DNA of 35,281 nt from an uncultured Mollicutes bacterium (GCA_900539265.1 UQBM01000020.1:1-35281), one strand, 5' to 3'. Positions 1-8,694 are shown, counted from the first letter of the stretch. Notes: generated from the letters alone by a model not told the origin. Numbers and translations are program-made.

Positions 1-28
1 AGAAAGGATTTAATATAAACTTATAAAC

Positions 29-51
29 TATATTATACGTTTATATTATAC
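29..51 (+). promoter_or_regulatory. Tandem 10-base repeat just upstream of lspA
   Basis: The 10-mer TATATTATAC occurs twice (29-38 and 42-51), separated by GTT, directly before the lspA ribosome site. It could hold a -10 element (TATTAT/TATATT) or simply be AT-rich leader sequence. Only 59 bases precede the gene, so whether lspA belongs to an upstream operon cannot be judged. Confidence 0.25.
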
Positions 52-59
52 AAGGAATA

Positions 60-914
60 ATGAAAAAGATATTTGATAAATTCAAACAAATGGTAAAGAC
101 TTCACTTTTTAAGGCAAGTTTGTGGTCCATTTTAATCACATTATTAATTTTTATACCATTTTTAATTTTAACTATAATTCTTTTAATGCAATATTCTTAC
201 TTGACTTTAGGATTTTGGCTTACTATTTTGATAATGATGATAATTTTTGTTTTAATTATTGCTTTTTCTAATGTTATTTATACAAAATTATTAAATAATT
301 ATGAAGAGAAGATGCTTACTAAAAAAGAATATCTAAATATTTTTATAAAAGAATTATTGGGTCCTTTTAGTTTAGGCCTTTTTATAGCAGGATTAATTGT
401 CTTTTTTGATCAACTTACGAAATTAATTGCTATCAACAATCTTTCAGAAGTAGAGTCAACAATTTTTATAAAAAATTTTTTACATTGGCGATTAGCCTAC
501 AATAAGGGAGCAGCTTGGAGTATGTGTTCTGGACATACCGATATTCTTGCCATTATTAGTTTAGTAGCTAGTTTTGTTATTTTCTATTTTATGAAAGATT
601 TTAATCTTAAGAAAAAACCACTTTATAGTATTGCAATTGTTTTTATTCTGGGTGGTACGGTTGGTAATATGATTGATCGCTTTTTTCGTATTGAAGGAGT
701 TGTTGATTTTATTGAACTAGGTTTTATGGATTTTCCAATTTTTAATCTTGCAGATTCTTTCTTAGTTGTTGGTACTATTTTATTGATGATTAGTATAATC
801 TTTATGGATTCACTTAATTTAAAAAAAGACAAAAAAGTAGAAGAAAATTTTAATGCTAATAAGGTAGAAAATCAACATGAAATAGCCGAACAAGTTGGTG
901 AAACTAATGATTAG
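60..914 (+). CDS. lspA: Lipoprotein signal peptidase with an N-terminal membrane extension
   Basis: Signal peptidase II, an integral-membrane aspartyl protease that cleaves the signal peptide of prolipoproteins after lipidation. The core shows the family signatures: DQLTK at residues 117-121 at the end of a TM helix, a YNKGAAWS motif near 147-154, GNMIDR at 202-207 and NLAD at 229-232; D206 and D232 are the expected catalytic aspartates. The protein is 284 aa while family members are usually about 150-170 aa. The surplus is mainly residues 1-100, with two extra hydrophobic segments (about 22-46 and 50-72), plus a charged C-terminal tail. The ATG at 60 follows AAGGA. An internal ATG at 312 (residue 85) would give a near-normal 200-aa protein, but its upstream GAAGAGAAG is a weak ribosome site. 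It overlaps the next gene by 8 bases, so the two are probably co-translated. Family assignment is firm; the role of the extension is unknown. Confidence 0.93.
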   Translation: MKKIFDKFKQMVKTSLFKASLWSILITLLIFIPFLILTIILLMQYSYLTLGFWLTILIMMIIFVLIIAFSNVIYTKLLNNYEEKMLTKKEYLNIFIKELLGPFSLGLFIAGLIVFFDQLTKLIAINNLSEVESTIFIKNFLHWRLAYNKGAAWSMCSGHTDILAIISLVASFVIFYFMKDFNLKKKPLYSIAIVFILGGTVGNMIDRFFRIEGVVDFIELGFMDFPIFNLADSFLVVGTILLMISIIFMDSLNLKKDKKVEENFNANKVENQHEIAEQVGETND

Positions 915-1830
915 AGAAGAATATATCGTAGATTTAAGTATCTTAGATGAAGAGATTGAAAGTATTAGGGTTGACAAATATTTGACTGAGGTTTGTGAGG
1001 ACTTATCGAGAAGCGAGATTAAAGGCTATTTTGATGAATCTTTAATTTTAGTCAATTCAAAAATTGTTAAACCTAGTTTTAAGGTTGTCAATAATGATAT
1101 TATAGATGTACTAGAAAAAGAAGGTGAAATTGTAAATATTATTCCAGAAAACATACCTCTGGATATTGTTTATGAAGATGATGATTTATTAGTAGTAAAT
1201 AAACCAAGTGGGATGGTGGTTCATCCTGCTCTTGGTCACTCACACAATACTTTGGTAAATGCTTTATTATTTCATTGTAAGATGCTGTCGGATATTGGTG
1301 GACAATCAAGAAGTGGTATTGTTCATAGAATTGACAAAGATACATCTGGATTGTTAGTAGTTTCTAAGAATAATTTTACTCATAAATTATTAAGTGAACA
1401 ATTGCGCAATAAAACTACAAAGCGTAAGTATATTGCCATTGTTGTTGGTAATATTAGTCATAATTTAGGAAAAATTAATGCTCCAATTGGACGAGATCCT
1501 GATAACAGACAGAAAATGGCTGTAATAGATGGTGGAAAGGATGCAATAACTCATTTTAAAGTACTAGATCGTTATCGTGATGCGACATTAATAGAATTAG
1601 AATTAGAAACGGGTCGTACACATCAAATTAGAGTACATATGGCATATATTGGTCATCCTGTATTAAACGATCCATTATATGGTGTAAAAAAGCAAACTAC
1701 TGATTTTGGTCAGTATTTACATGCTAAAACACTTGGTTTTGTTCATCCCAAAACGAATCGATTAATGGAATTTAATAGTGATATTCCAAAAGAATTTTAC
1801 GATAAAATTGAAGAACTAAAAAAAAGATAA
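907..1830 (+). CDS. RluD-family 23S rRNA pseudouridine synthase
   Basis: Isomerises specific uridines of 23S rRNA to pseudouridine. An S4 RNA-binding domain occupies roughly residues 15-75. The catalytic domain follows, with HRIDKDTSGLL at 140-150 (catalytic Asp143) and GRTHQIRVH at 236-244. I start it at the ATG at 907 (307 aa), with GGTGA just upstream; an in-frame TTG at 895 would add four residues. lspA followed by an RluD-type gene is a common Firmicutes pair (ylyB in Bacillus). RluA, RluC and RluD paralogues cannot be separated reliably by eye, so no symbol is given. Confidence 0.92.
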   Translation: MIREEYIVDLSILDEEIESIRVDKYLTEVCEDLSRSEIKGYFDESLILVNSKIVKPSFKVVNNDIIDVLEKEGEIVNIIPENIPLDIVYEDDDLLVVNKPSGMVVHPALGHSHNTLVNALLFHCKMLSDIGGQSRSGIVHRIDKDTSGLLVVSKNNFTHKLLSEQLRNKTTKRKYIAIVVGNISHNLGKINAPIGRDPDNRQKMAVIDGGKDAITHFKVLDRYRDATLIELELETGRTHQIRVHMAYIGHPVLNDPLYGVKKQTTDFGQYLHAKTLGFVHPKTNRLMEFNSDIPKEFYDKIEELKKR

Positions 1831-1850
1831 ACCAAGCAAATGCTTGGTTT
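1829..1850. terminator. Bidirectional terminator between the convergent rluD-type gene and rnhC
   Basis: A perfect 10-bp inverted repeat (AAACCAAGCA / TGCTTGGTTT) with a 2-base spacer, A-rich before and T-rich after, overlaps the stop codons of both convergent genes. Confidence 0.8.
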
Positions 1851-2820
1851 ATTGCTCATTATAAAAATTACCTTGTCTGGATTTAGGCATAGGATTTGTC
1901 AAAAAATATTTTTTTATTCGTTCAGTATTAGCAAATTTTAGTTTAGCAATTTTTTTTAATTCATCCCACCCAAATGATTTCACAAAATTAATAGCATTTC
2001 GATCAACTTCAGGTCCTGCACCTTTTAGCAATTCTAGGTCATATTTTTTAGAAAGTTTAGCTAATTCTCGTAAAAATGCTACTCTTGCAAGAATCGATGC
2101 TGCAGCAATACTCATATGAGCCTTTTCACCTTGTTTGATTAAAGTTATATCGGTGATAACATTTGGTGTTTCTTTAAGATACTCTAAGTATTTTTCTTTA
2201 GGTGTAAATTCATCAACTAAAATAGCGTCACACTTTACATCACCGATCTTTTTTAGTATACTATTTATAACTTTATTATGTAAGTAAGCCTTAACAAAAT
2301 TAAGATTATCTTTGTTTTTGGTTAAAGCATTTAAACGAATTGGTTCTAAGTATACGATTGAGTAAGGAATTAAATTAGCAATTTTTAGGGCCATTGGAAT
2401 CATTTGTTTGTCAGTCAATAATTTTGAATCTTTTACCCCAAGATGGCGTAATTGTTCAGACGTTTCCTTTGTTACGAAGGTTGCACAAACAACGATAGGA
2501 CCAAAATAATCGCCAGTGCCTACTTCATCACTTCCGATAACGGATAAAAGTGAGTAATTAATAGTATCATTTTTTAGAGTATTTTCAATTTCTAGGCCAT
2601 ATTTTTGAGCCCAATAATTATATTCTTGAACTTCATTAGTTCCTTGGAATAAAACGACATTTGTTCGATAAAAAGTAATGGTTGCGTTGGTCAATTTGGC
2701 TCTAGCAATAATATAGTTACTAGAGTTATATGTAAGATAACCTTGATAATATTCTAGCATTTCGTTTATTTGATTAGACGTCGCTTTTATTTTATGAGTA
2801 TTATTGGTTTGTGTATTCAT
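1849..2820 (-). CDS. rnhC: Ribonuclease HIII
   Basis: Hydrolyses RNA in RNA-DNA hybrids, removing R-loops and primers. The type 2 RNase H signature GSDEVGTGDYFGP lies at residues 96-108 (catalytic Asp98 and Glu99). A further acidic site is in LVDEF (Asp203), and the conserved GEKAHMSIAAAS block follows at 231-242. The roughly 90-residue N-terminal substrate-binding (DUF3378) domain and the Gly-Thr-Gly after DEV distinguish HIII from HII. GGAGGTT sits 8 bases before the ATG. It is divergent from mutS2, with which it is also neighbour in Bacillus. Confidence 0.95.
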   Translation of the reverse strand: MNTQTNNTHKIKATSNQINEMLEYYQGYLTYNSSNYIIARAKLTNATITFYRTNVVLFQGTNEVQEYNYWAQKYGLEIENTLKNDTINYSLLSVIGSDEVGTGDYFGPIVVCATFVTKETSEQLRHLGVKDSKLLTDKQMIPMALKIANLIPYSIVYLEPIRLNALTKNKDNLNFVKAYLHNKVINSILKKIGDVKCDAILVDEFTPKEKYLEYLKETPNVITDITLIKQGEKAHMSIAAASILARVAFLRELAKLSKKYDLELLKGAGPEVDRNAINFVKSFGWDELKKIAKLKFANTERIKKYFLTNPMPKSRQGNFYNEQ

Positions 2821-2841
2821 TTTATACCAACCTCCGCTTCT

Positions 2842-2850
2842 ATTTTACCA
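2842..2850 (-). promoter_or_regulatory. Extended -10 promoter of rnhC
   Basis: On the minus strand TGG-TAAAAT lies about 20 bases before the ribosome site of rnhC. No good -35 is seen, as is common for extended -10 promoters. Confidence 0.45.
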
Positions 2851-2865
2851 TAAATAAAAAAAAAG

Positions 2866-2874
2866 TGTTACAAT
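2866..2874 (+). promoter_or_regulatory. Extended -10 promoter of mutS2
   Basis: TGT-TACAAT in the divergent intergenic space, with a weak -35-like TTTACC at 2844-2849 (19-base spacer). It overlaps the opposing rnhC -10, so the two promoters may interfere with each other. Confidence 0.4.
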
Positions 2875-2905
2875 TTGATAAATTATTAAAAAAAGGTGAT
2901 TTCTT

Positions 2906-5251
2906 ATGAATTTTCAGGAAAAATCAATTAATAAATTAGAATTCTCATTAATATTAAATCAATTAAGTGAATTTGCTATTTTACCTGCTGTTAAAAGTCA
3001 AATTTATTCTTTAAAGCCTTTATCTAATATTAATATACTTGAGGATGAACTTATTAAGGCACAAGAGGCACTAAGAATTATTCAAAGGAGTATGCGTGCA
3101 CCAATTTATATTAGTTGTGATTATGATAAAATTTTATTATTACTTTCAAAAGGTGCTATTCTTTCTGGTAGTGAATTATATGAAACAGTTAAACTATATG
3201 AAACAATTAGAGCTAATGTTAAATTTGCTATCAATCTAAAAAAAGATCAAATTGAATCGCAATATTTTCAAATGGTAACATCAAAGTTATATTTAAATGA
3301 AAATATTGAACAAACATTACAAAAAGCTCTTGATGAGAATGGTCATGTTCAAGATGAAGCAAGTCCTAAACTAAAATCGCTTAGAAAAAAATTAATCCAA
3401 ATAGATTTAAATCTAAAACAAAAACTTCAAGAAATTGTTGCTAAAGAAGCAATGAAACTTTCACAAACAAGTATTGTGCTTCGAGATGATCGCTATTGTC
3501 TTGCTGTTAAAAGTGAATATAAGAATCACATAAAAGGGATTATTCATGATACAAGTGCAAGCATGCAAACTTTTTTCATTGAGCCACTAGTTGTTAGTCA
3601 GATGATGAGTGATAAAGCAAAACTTCAGGAAGAAGAAAAAGCCGAAATTCATCGCATCCTAAAAGAATTATCACAAATACTATCATTAGAAGAACCCTTA
3701 TTGAAAGAAAATTTTAATCTTATAAAAGAAATTGATTTTAATTTTGCTAAAGGGATGTTAGCAAAAAGTTATGATGGATATATGCCCAAATTAAATAATC
3801 AGGGTAGATTAAATTTAGTTAAAGCTAGGCATCCTTTATTGAAAGTTAAAAAAGTGATTCCTAATAATGTATCATTTGGTGAAGAATATTTAGGAATTAT
3901 TGTTACCGGTCCTAATACTGGTGGAAAAACAGTTTTATTGAAAACAGTGGGACTCTTATGTACAATGGTAAAATATGGATTACTTATACCTGCAGATGAG
4001 AAAAGTGATGTAATGATTTTTGATCAAATTTTTTGTGATATTGGAGATGATCAAAGTATTGAGAGCAATCTTTCTACTTTTTCTTCACATATGACTAATA
4101 TTACTGAAATTATTAACAATATCACGCCTAAATCATTGGTCTTGTTTGATGAGATTGGTTCTGGTACTGATCCGATTGAAGGTTCAAATCTTGCAAAGGC
4201 TATTTTAAATTATTTAATTAAAGAAAAGGTTAGTTTCATTACAACAACTCATTATTCTGATTTAAAAACTTTTGCTTTTGAAAATCCTTATGTTATTAAT
4301 GCATCAATGGAATTTGATCAAAATACTTTATCACCAACTTATGAATTAAAACTTGGTATTAGTGGGTCTAGCAATGCCTTTAATATTGCAAGGAGATTAG
4401 GTCTAAAAGAGGAAATTATTAATGATGCCAAAAAGATGGCAATTACTTCTGATGATGCTGTTCGGAAGTTAGTTTTAAAATTAGAAAAAAAAGCTAAACA
4501 ATTAGAGGCACAAATTTTAGAATATGAAAAACTAAAAGAAGATACTTATAGAATTAAGCAAGACTATGATACTAAAGTTAAGAACTTTGATAAAGAAAGG
4601 CTAACTCTTTTTAAAAAAGCACAAACAGAAGCTGATGATTTTGTAATGAAAATTAAAAATGATGCTTTACAAATTATAGAAGAGGCTAAAAAATTAAAAA
4701 ATGATAAGGCTAAACTTCATGAGATTATTGAGGTTAAACATCAAATAAACAATCTTGATCAAAATATTGTTAAAGAAAGAGTTGTCCAAAATATTGATAA
4801 TAGCAATTTAGAAGTAGGTGATGATGTTTATATTATATCTTATGATCAATATGGTACAATTTCAAGGATTTTAAAAGATAATCAGTTTGAAATAGCAATT
4901 GGAAATATAAATTTAAAATTGGATAAAAAAGATTTAAAAAAAGTTAAGTCGATTACCAATCAAAAACCAAAAGAAATCAGTGTTTCATTTAATAAATCCA
5001 AAGCAATGATTTCAATGACTCTTGATTTAAGAGGCAAGCGATACGAAGAAGCTAAAGAAGTTTTAGATAAATATATTGATGATTTAGTTGTTGTTGGACT
5101 AAAACAAGCCACTATAATTCATGGATATGGCACTGGTGTCATTAGAGAATTAGTACAAAATTTTTTGAAAAATAATAAAAATATTGCTTCTTACCGTTAT
5201 GGTGGCGAAAACGAAGGAGGATTTGGTGTAACCGTAATTACACTTAAATAA
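2906..5251 (+). CDS. mutS2: MutS2 (Smr-domain MutS paralogue)
   Basis: A MutS-family ATPase without the mismatch-recognition domain. Family members act on branched DNA, suppress recombination, and in Bacillus act on collided ribosomes. The Walker A motif GPNTGGKT is at 335-342 and the Walker B-type DEIGSGTDP starts at 415. A long Lys/Glu-rich coiled-coil segment spans about 500-620, then a KOW-like segment, and a C-terminal Smr endonuclease domain from about residue 705 with LDLRG and HGYGTG motifs. At 781 aa it is the usual length. AGGTGA precedes the ATG. The thioredoxin-like gene follows after 5 bases, so the two form an operon. Confidence 0.96.
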   Translation: MNFQEKSINKLEFSLILNQLSEFAILPAVKSQIYSLKPLSNINILEDELIKAQEALRIIQRSMRAPIYISCDYDKILLLLSKGAILSGSELYETVKLYETIRANVKFAINLKKDQIESQYFQMVTSKLYLNENIEQTLQKALDENGHVQDEASPKLKSLRKKLIQIDLNLKQKLQEIVAKEAMKLSQTSIVLRDDRYCLAVKSEYKNHIKGIIHDTSASMQTFFIEPLVVSQMMSDKAKLQEEEKAEIHRILKELSQILSLEEPLLKENFNLIKEIDFNFAKGMLAKSYDGYMPKLNNQGRLNLVKARHPLLKVKKVIPNNVSFGEEYLGIIVTGPNTGGKTVLLKTVGLLCTMVKYGLLIPADEKSDVMIFDQIFCDIGDDQSIESNLSTFSSHMTNITEIINNITPKSLVLFDEIGSGTDPIEGSNLAKAILNYLIKEKVSFITTTHYSDLKTFAFENPYVINASMEFDQNTLSPTYELKLGISGSSNAFNIARRLGLKEEIINDAKKMAITSDDAVRKLVLKLEKKAKQLEAQILEYEKLKEDTYRIKQDYDTKVKNFDKERLTLFKKAQTEADDFVMKIKNDALQIIEEAKKLKNDKAKLHEIIEVKHQINNLDQNIVKERVVQNIDNSNLEVGDDVYIISYDQYGTISRILKDNQFEIAIGNINLKLDKKDLKKVKSITNQKPKEISVSFNKSKAMISMTLDLRGKRYEEAKEVLDKYIDDLVVVGLKQATIIHGYGTGVIRELVQNFLKNNKNIASYRYGGENEGGFGVTVITLK

Positions 5252-5256
5252 TAATT

Positions 5257-5577
5257 ATGGATTTAAAAAACATTGAAAATAGTAATATTAATTTAATTTT
5301 AGAAAAAAATAAAATAATTATTTTAGAATTTTATACTGTATGGTGTCCAACTTGTAAAATGGTTGCGATGACACTTGAAGAATTTGAAGAAAATCACCCA
5401 GAGGTTTTTGTTTTACAAGTAAATGCCGATGAATTTAAGGATATTGCTAGTATTTATAAAGTAAGAACTGCACCAACGATTTTATTTATTTATCATAGCA
5501 AAATATACGAATCACATCAAGGATTTATTGATGTTGAAGAATTAGAAGAAATTATAAATAAGATTCCTCTTAGATAA
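5257..5577 (+). CDS. Thioredoxin-like protein with a WCPTC active site
   Basis: A 106-aa single thioredoxin fold. The redox pair is Cys30 and Cys33 in WCPTCK, and the cis-proline loop is at TAPT (Pro73). Canonical thioredoxin has WCGPC; here the dipeptide between the cysteines is Pro-Thr, which should change redox potential or partner choice, so I give no trxA symbol. It follows mutS2 by 5 bases with no visible Shine-Dalgarno, so translation probably depends on read-through of ribosomes from mutS2. mutS2 and trxA lie near each other in Bacillus as well. Confidence 0.88.
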   Translation: MDLKNIENSNINLILEKNKIIILEFYTVWCPTCKMVAMTLEEFEENHPEVFVLQVNADEFKDIASIYKVRTAPTILFIYHSKIYESHQGFIDVEELEEIINKIPLR

Positions 5578-5626
5578 TAAAAAAATTATGATATCGCTTT
5601 CATTTTTAAAAAAATGTGGTATACTA

Positions 5627-5635
5627 TTATTGTAA
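5627..5635 (+). promoter_or_regulatory. Extended -10 promoter of the Fic gene
   Basis: TGG-TATACT lies 17 bases before the Fic start codon, leaving a very short leader that carries AGGAGG. No clear -35. Confidence 0.55.
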
Positions 5636-5651
5636 CAGGAGGAACAAAACT

Positions 5652-6386
5652 ATGAATTTACAAGAAAAGAAAGATTATGTTGTAGAAAACCTACATTTTG
5701 TGCCTGAGGAAGAAAAAAATCTATTTGATTTTAACTTTGTATGTGTTTTAACAAGAAATTCTGTAGGAATGGAAAGTGGAAAAAGGGCTTCCTTAGAAGA
5801 AGTGGTATCTATTATTAGAGGTTATAATGTTAGAGTTGATGAAACATTGAAAAGAAGTGTTTATAATCACTATAAGGCATATAATATGATGCTAAAATTC
5901 TTAGACGAAAATATGGAAAAAGATTTGACGGAAGAGTTTTTAAAAGATTTACATGCTGAACTTACAAATGGTATTTTGGATAGTGGTGGTTTATATCGAA
6001 ATGTAAATATCCAAATAAAGGGGTCAATGCATACACCTTGTGATTATATTAAAGTCTATGATCGTATGAAAAAATATTTTTATGATGTTAACCATACTAA
6101 TAAATCCCCAATTGAAAATGCTGCTTATGCTCATTTACAACTTGCTAAAATTCATCCCTTTTTAGATGGTAATGGTCGACTTGCTAGACTTATTTTAGAT
6201 TTCTTTTTAATTAAAGATGGCTTTGTACCAATTAGTATTCCTGCAAAACGTCGCCTTGAATATTTTGATTTATTAGAAGAATTTAAAGTAAACAAAAACT
6301 CTGTTCCTTTTGAAAACTTTATTGATGAACTTTTAAATAAGGAATATGATCGTATGATTGAAATGATAAATCGTTATAAAAAATAA
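5652..6386 (+). CDS. Fic-domain AMP transferase (Fido family)
   Basis: Fic enzymes transfer AMP or another NMP to hydroxyl side chains of target proteins. The complete catalytic motif HPFLDGNGRLAR is at residues 168-179. An N-terminal inhibitory helix of the class II type is recognisable in TRNSVGMES (Ser37...Glu41); the consensus is (S/T)xxxE(G/N), and the last position here is Ser. The start is the ATG at 5652 (244 aa), because AGGAGG ends 9 bases upstream and the promoter -10 lies inside the longer reading frame that begins at 5616. The gene stands alone between a promoter and a strong terminator, with no adjacent antitoxin gene, which fits a self-inhibited regulator more than a toxin-antitoxin module. 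Target unknown. Confidence 0.9.
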   Translation: MNLQEKKDYVVENLHFVPEEEKNLFDFNFVCVLTRNSVGMESGKRASLEEVVSIIRGYNVRVDETLKRSVYNHYKAYNMMLKFLDENMEKDLTEEFLKDLHAELTNGILDSGGLYRNVNIQIKGSMHTPCDYIKVYDRMKKYFYDVNHTNKSPIENAAYAHLQLAKIHPFLDGNGRLARLILDFFLIKDGFVPISIPAKRRLEYFDLLEEFKVNKNSVPFENFIDELLNKEYDRMIEMINRYKK

Positions 6387-6420
6387 TAAATTAATTATTT
6401 TGTTTGAAAGATGATGCTAT

Positions 6421-6456
6421 AAAAGTCTAATAATGATTTTAAATTATTAGACTTTT
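6421..6456 (+). terminator. Strong intrinsic terminator after the Fic gene
   Basis: A perfect 14-bp inverted repeat (AAAAGTCTAATAAT / ATTATTAGACTTTT) with an 8-base loop. Confidence 0.85.
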
Positions 6457-6511
6457 ATATTTGCCTTGATAAAATTAAAAAAACGTTTTACTTTTAATCA
6501 ATATTGTTTTT

Positions 6512-6520
6512 TGGTATAAT
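6512..6520 (+). promoter_or_regulatory. Extended -10 promoter of the Ntdp gene
   Basis: TGG-TATAAT lies 22 bases before the chosen ATG at 6543, ruling out the longer frame start at 6504. Confidence 0.6.
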
Positions 6521-6542
6521 ATCTTTGAGAAAGAAGGATATT

Positions 6543-7100
6543 ATGTTAGATAACAAAATACAAATCATTAGTTATAAACATAATGGTGTTCTTCATAGGG
6601 TTTGGCAATATGCTTATATCGTTAGGCAGACGAGTGATATTATTGTGTTAGTAAATGATCGAACCAATGTAATTGATGGTGATGGTAGAAGATGGAAAAC
6701 CAAAGAGCCTGCAGTTTGTTATTTTTTTAAAAATTATTGGTTTAATATAATTTGTATGCTTAGAAATAATACAATCTATTACTATTGTAACCTTAGTTCA
6801 CCTTATGTAAAGGATGCTGAGGGATTAAAGTATATTGATTATGATTTAGATGTTAAAGTATTTCCTAGTGGTGATAAAATTATTCTTGACCGCGATGAAT
6901 TTGAGTTTAATAGAATTGATTATGGTTATAGTGATAAACTTGTAGCAATTATTGAAAATGAACTTCAAATATTATTAAATAGGATTGATAATCATATACT
7001 ATCATTTGATTCAAATGTTGTAATGAAAGATTTTGAAATTTATAAAAATTTAAGAAAACAACTTGATAAAAAAAAGAAAAAATCCTCAAAGCATAGTTAG
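6543..7100 (+). CDS. Ntdp-type nucleoside tri/diphosphatase (DUF402)
   Basis: Resembles the DUF402 proteins of Gram-positives (Bacillus YgaC, staphylococcal Ntdp) that hydrolyse nucleoside tri- and diphosphates with a divalent metal. Diagnostic stretches are YKHNGVLHRVW (residues 11-21), YYYCNLSSP (79-87) and DYDLDVKVF (99-107). At 185 aa it has the family length. The start at 6543 follows AAGGA and fits the promoter. The C-terminus is a Lys/Ser tail. It is a single-gene transcription unit with its own promoter and terminator. Substrate preference cannot be read from the sequence. Confidence 0.85.
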   Translation: MLDNKIQIISYKHNGVLHRVWQYAYIVRQTSDIIVLVNDRTNVIDGDGRRWKTKEPAVCYFFKNYWFNIICMLRNNTIYYYCNLSSPYVKDAEGLKYIDYDLDVKVFPSGDKIILDRDEFEFNRIDYGYSDKLVAIIENELQILLNRIDNHILSFDSNVVMKDFEIYKNLRKQLDKKKKKSSKHS

Positions 7101-7105
7101 CGCAT

Positions 7106-7134
7106 AAGTTCTTCCGTGTGAAGAACTTTTTATT
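7106..7134 (+). terminator. Intrinsic terminator after the Ntdp gene
   Basis: The 9-bp stem AAGTTCTTC / GAAGAACTT with a CGTGT loop, followed by TTTATTA. Confidence 0.85.
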
Positions 7135-7166
7135 ATAAAAAAATATAGTTATTTTAATAAATTATT

Positions 7167-7194
7167 CATAAAATAAAAACTATTCTCATAAATT
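7167..7194 (+). promoter_or_regulatory. Possible sigma-E-type promoter of spoIVA
   Basis: Two CATAAA-containing octamers (CATAAAAT at 7167-7174 and CATAAATT at 7187-7194) resemble the sporulation sigma-E -10 consensus CATACAnT, and the upstream one could also serve as the -35 of the downstream one. No sigma-A promoter is seen before spoIVA. In Bacillus spoIVA is sigma-E controlled. In such AT-rich DNA this is suggestive only. Confidence 0.3.
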
Positions 7195-7215
7195 TAAATA
7201 TAGGAGGATAAGATT

Positions 7216-8694
7216 ATGAGTGATAGTATATTAAAAGATGTGGCAACACGAACAAGTGGCGAAGTGTACATCGGAGTGGTAGGTTCAGTTAGAAGTGGAA
7301 AATCTACTTTTATTAGAAGATTTATGGAAACAAAAGTATTACCTCTAGTCACTGATCAATATGTGTATGATAAAATACAAGATGAACTTCCACAAAGCAG
7401 TGATGGTAGAACAATTATGACAGTTGAGCCTAAATTTATTCCTAGTAATTTAGTAAAAATAACTATTGATAAAGATGTGACATTTCAAGTAAGACTTGTT
7501 GATTGTGTAGGACATGTTATACCAAGTGCAAAGGGATATATGAATGATGACGGAACTAGTCGTTTAGTTCAGACTCCTTGGTTTAGTGATGCTATTCCTT
7601 TTGAGGATGCCGCAAAAATTGGAACAGATAAAGTTATTGAATCACATTCAAATATTGGAATTGTTATGAGCAGCGATGGAAGTTTTGGTGAATTTACTCG
7701 TGACGAATATGAAAGCGTTGAAGAGATAGTCATTGAGGATTTAAAAAATCATGATAAACCTTTTGTGCTTGTGATTAATACAACCAAACCAACAGCCCCA
7801 GAAACTCTAGCCTTAGTTAATAGTCTTGAAGAAAAATATCAAGTGAGTGTTATTGCTTTAGATGTTCTAAATATGACAGAAAATGATATGGATCATTTAT
7901 TAAAAGTTGCTATGGATGAATTTGATATTTCTGAATTAAATTTAGAAGTTCCAACATGGGTAAATAAATTAGATGATGATATCAGTTATAAAACTAAATT
8001 TAATGATTTAATCAATCAAACAACGGGAACATTTAGAAAGATGAAAGATGCTTTTAGAATTCAAGATACGTTTAAAAATAGTGAATTATTTGCGGACGTC
8101 AACATTTCAAATATTGATCCTGCTACAGGGTTAGTAAATATTGAAATTACTTGTTCTGATGAATGTTATAATGATGTTGTTAGTGAAATTTTAGGAGAAA
8201 ATATTTCTGATAAAACAACATTTATAGAAAAATTACAAAATTTTAAAAAAGCTCGTCATGTTTATGATTTAGTTGGTAGTGCGATAGAAAAAGTAGAACA
8301 AGTAGGTTATGATATTGCAATGCCAAAGACATCAGATATTGAATTAGAAAAGCCTGAGTTATTAAAAGAAGGATCTCGATATGGTATCAAGATTAAAGCT
8401 AGTGCACCGATGATTCAGCTTGTTAAAATTAGTGTAACTTCAACTTTTGAGCCTATTATTGGTTCAAAAGAACAGGCTGAAGAATTGATTAATCATATGA
8501 TTGATAATTATGAAAATGAACCTGAAAAACTTTGGAATAGTGAAATTTTTGGTCGAAAATTATGCGATGTCATTAGTGATGGTGTGAAAGCAAAAGTTAA
8601 TGCAATACCTGATAATGTTTTAGAAAAATATAAATCTAGCATCGAAAAGGTAGTAAATTATGGAAAAGGCGGCATTATTGCCATCGTATTATAA
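7216..8694 (+). CDS. spoIVA: Stage IV sporulation protein A, spore-coat morphogenetic ATPase
   Basis: Forms the ATP-driven polymer that builds the basal layer of the spore coat on the forespore surface and is needed for cortex assembly. It is 492 aa, the same length as Bacillus SpoIVA. The Walker A motif GSVRSGKST is at 23-31; the threonine-rich sensor segment SSDGRTIMTVEPKF at 61-74 closely follows the Bacillus version; RLVDCVGH at 93-100 is the Walker B/switch region. A TRAFAC-type GTPase fold is followed by the long C-terminal polymerisation and SpoVM-interaction region. GGAGG precedes the ATG. It sits directly upstream of an HU gene, as in Bacillus (spoIVA-hbs). Its presence is strong evidence that the organism makes or recently made endospores. 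Confidence 0.97.
   Translation: MSDSILKDVATRTSGEVYIGVVGSVRSGKSTFIRRFMETKVLPLVTDQYVYDKIQDELPQSSDGRTIMTVEPKFIPSNLVKITIDKDVTFQVRLVDCVGHVIPSAKGYMNDDGTSRLVQTPWFSDAIPFEDAAKIGTDKVIESHSNIGIVMSSDGSFGEFTRDEYESVEEIVIEDLKNHDKPFVLVINTTKPTAPETLALVNSLEEKYQVSVIALDVLNMTENDMDHLLKVAMDEFDISELNLEVPTWVNKLDDDISYKTKFNDLINQTTGTFRKMKDAFRIQDTFKNSELFADVNISNIDPATGLVNIEITCSDECYNDVVSEILGENISDKTTFIEKLQNFKKARHVYDLVGSAIEKVEQVGYDIAMPKTSDIELEKPELLKEGSRYGIKIKASAPMIQLVKISVTSTFEPIIGSKEQAEELINHMIDNYENEPEKLWNSEIFGRKLCDVISDGVKAKVNAIPDNVLEKYKSSIEKVVNYGKGGIIAIVL

Noticed and set aside
1849..2820. RNase HII instead of HIII
   Set aside because: The GSDEVGTGDYFGP signature and the roughly 90-residue N-terminal domain are those of HIII.
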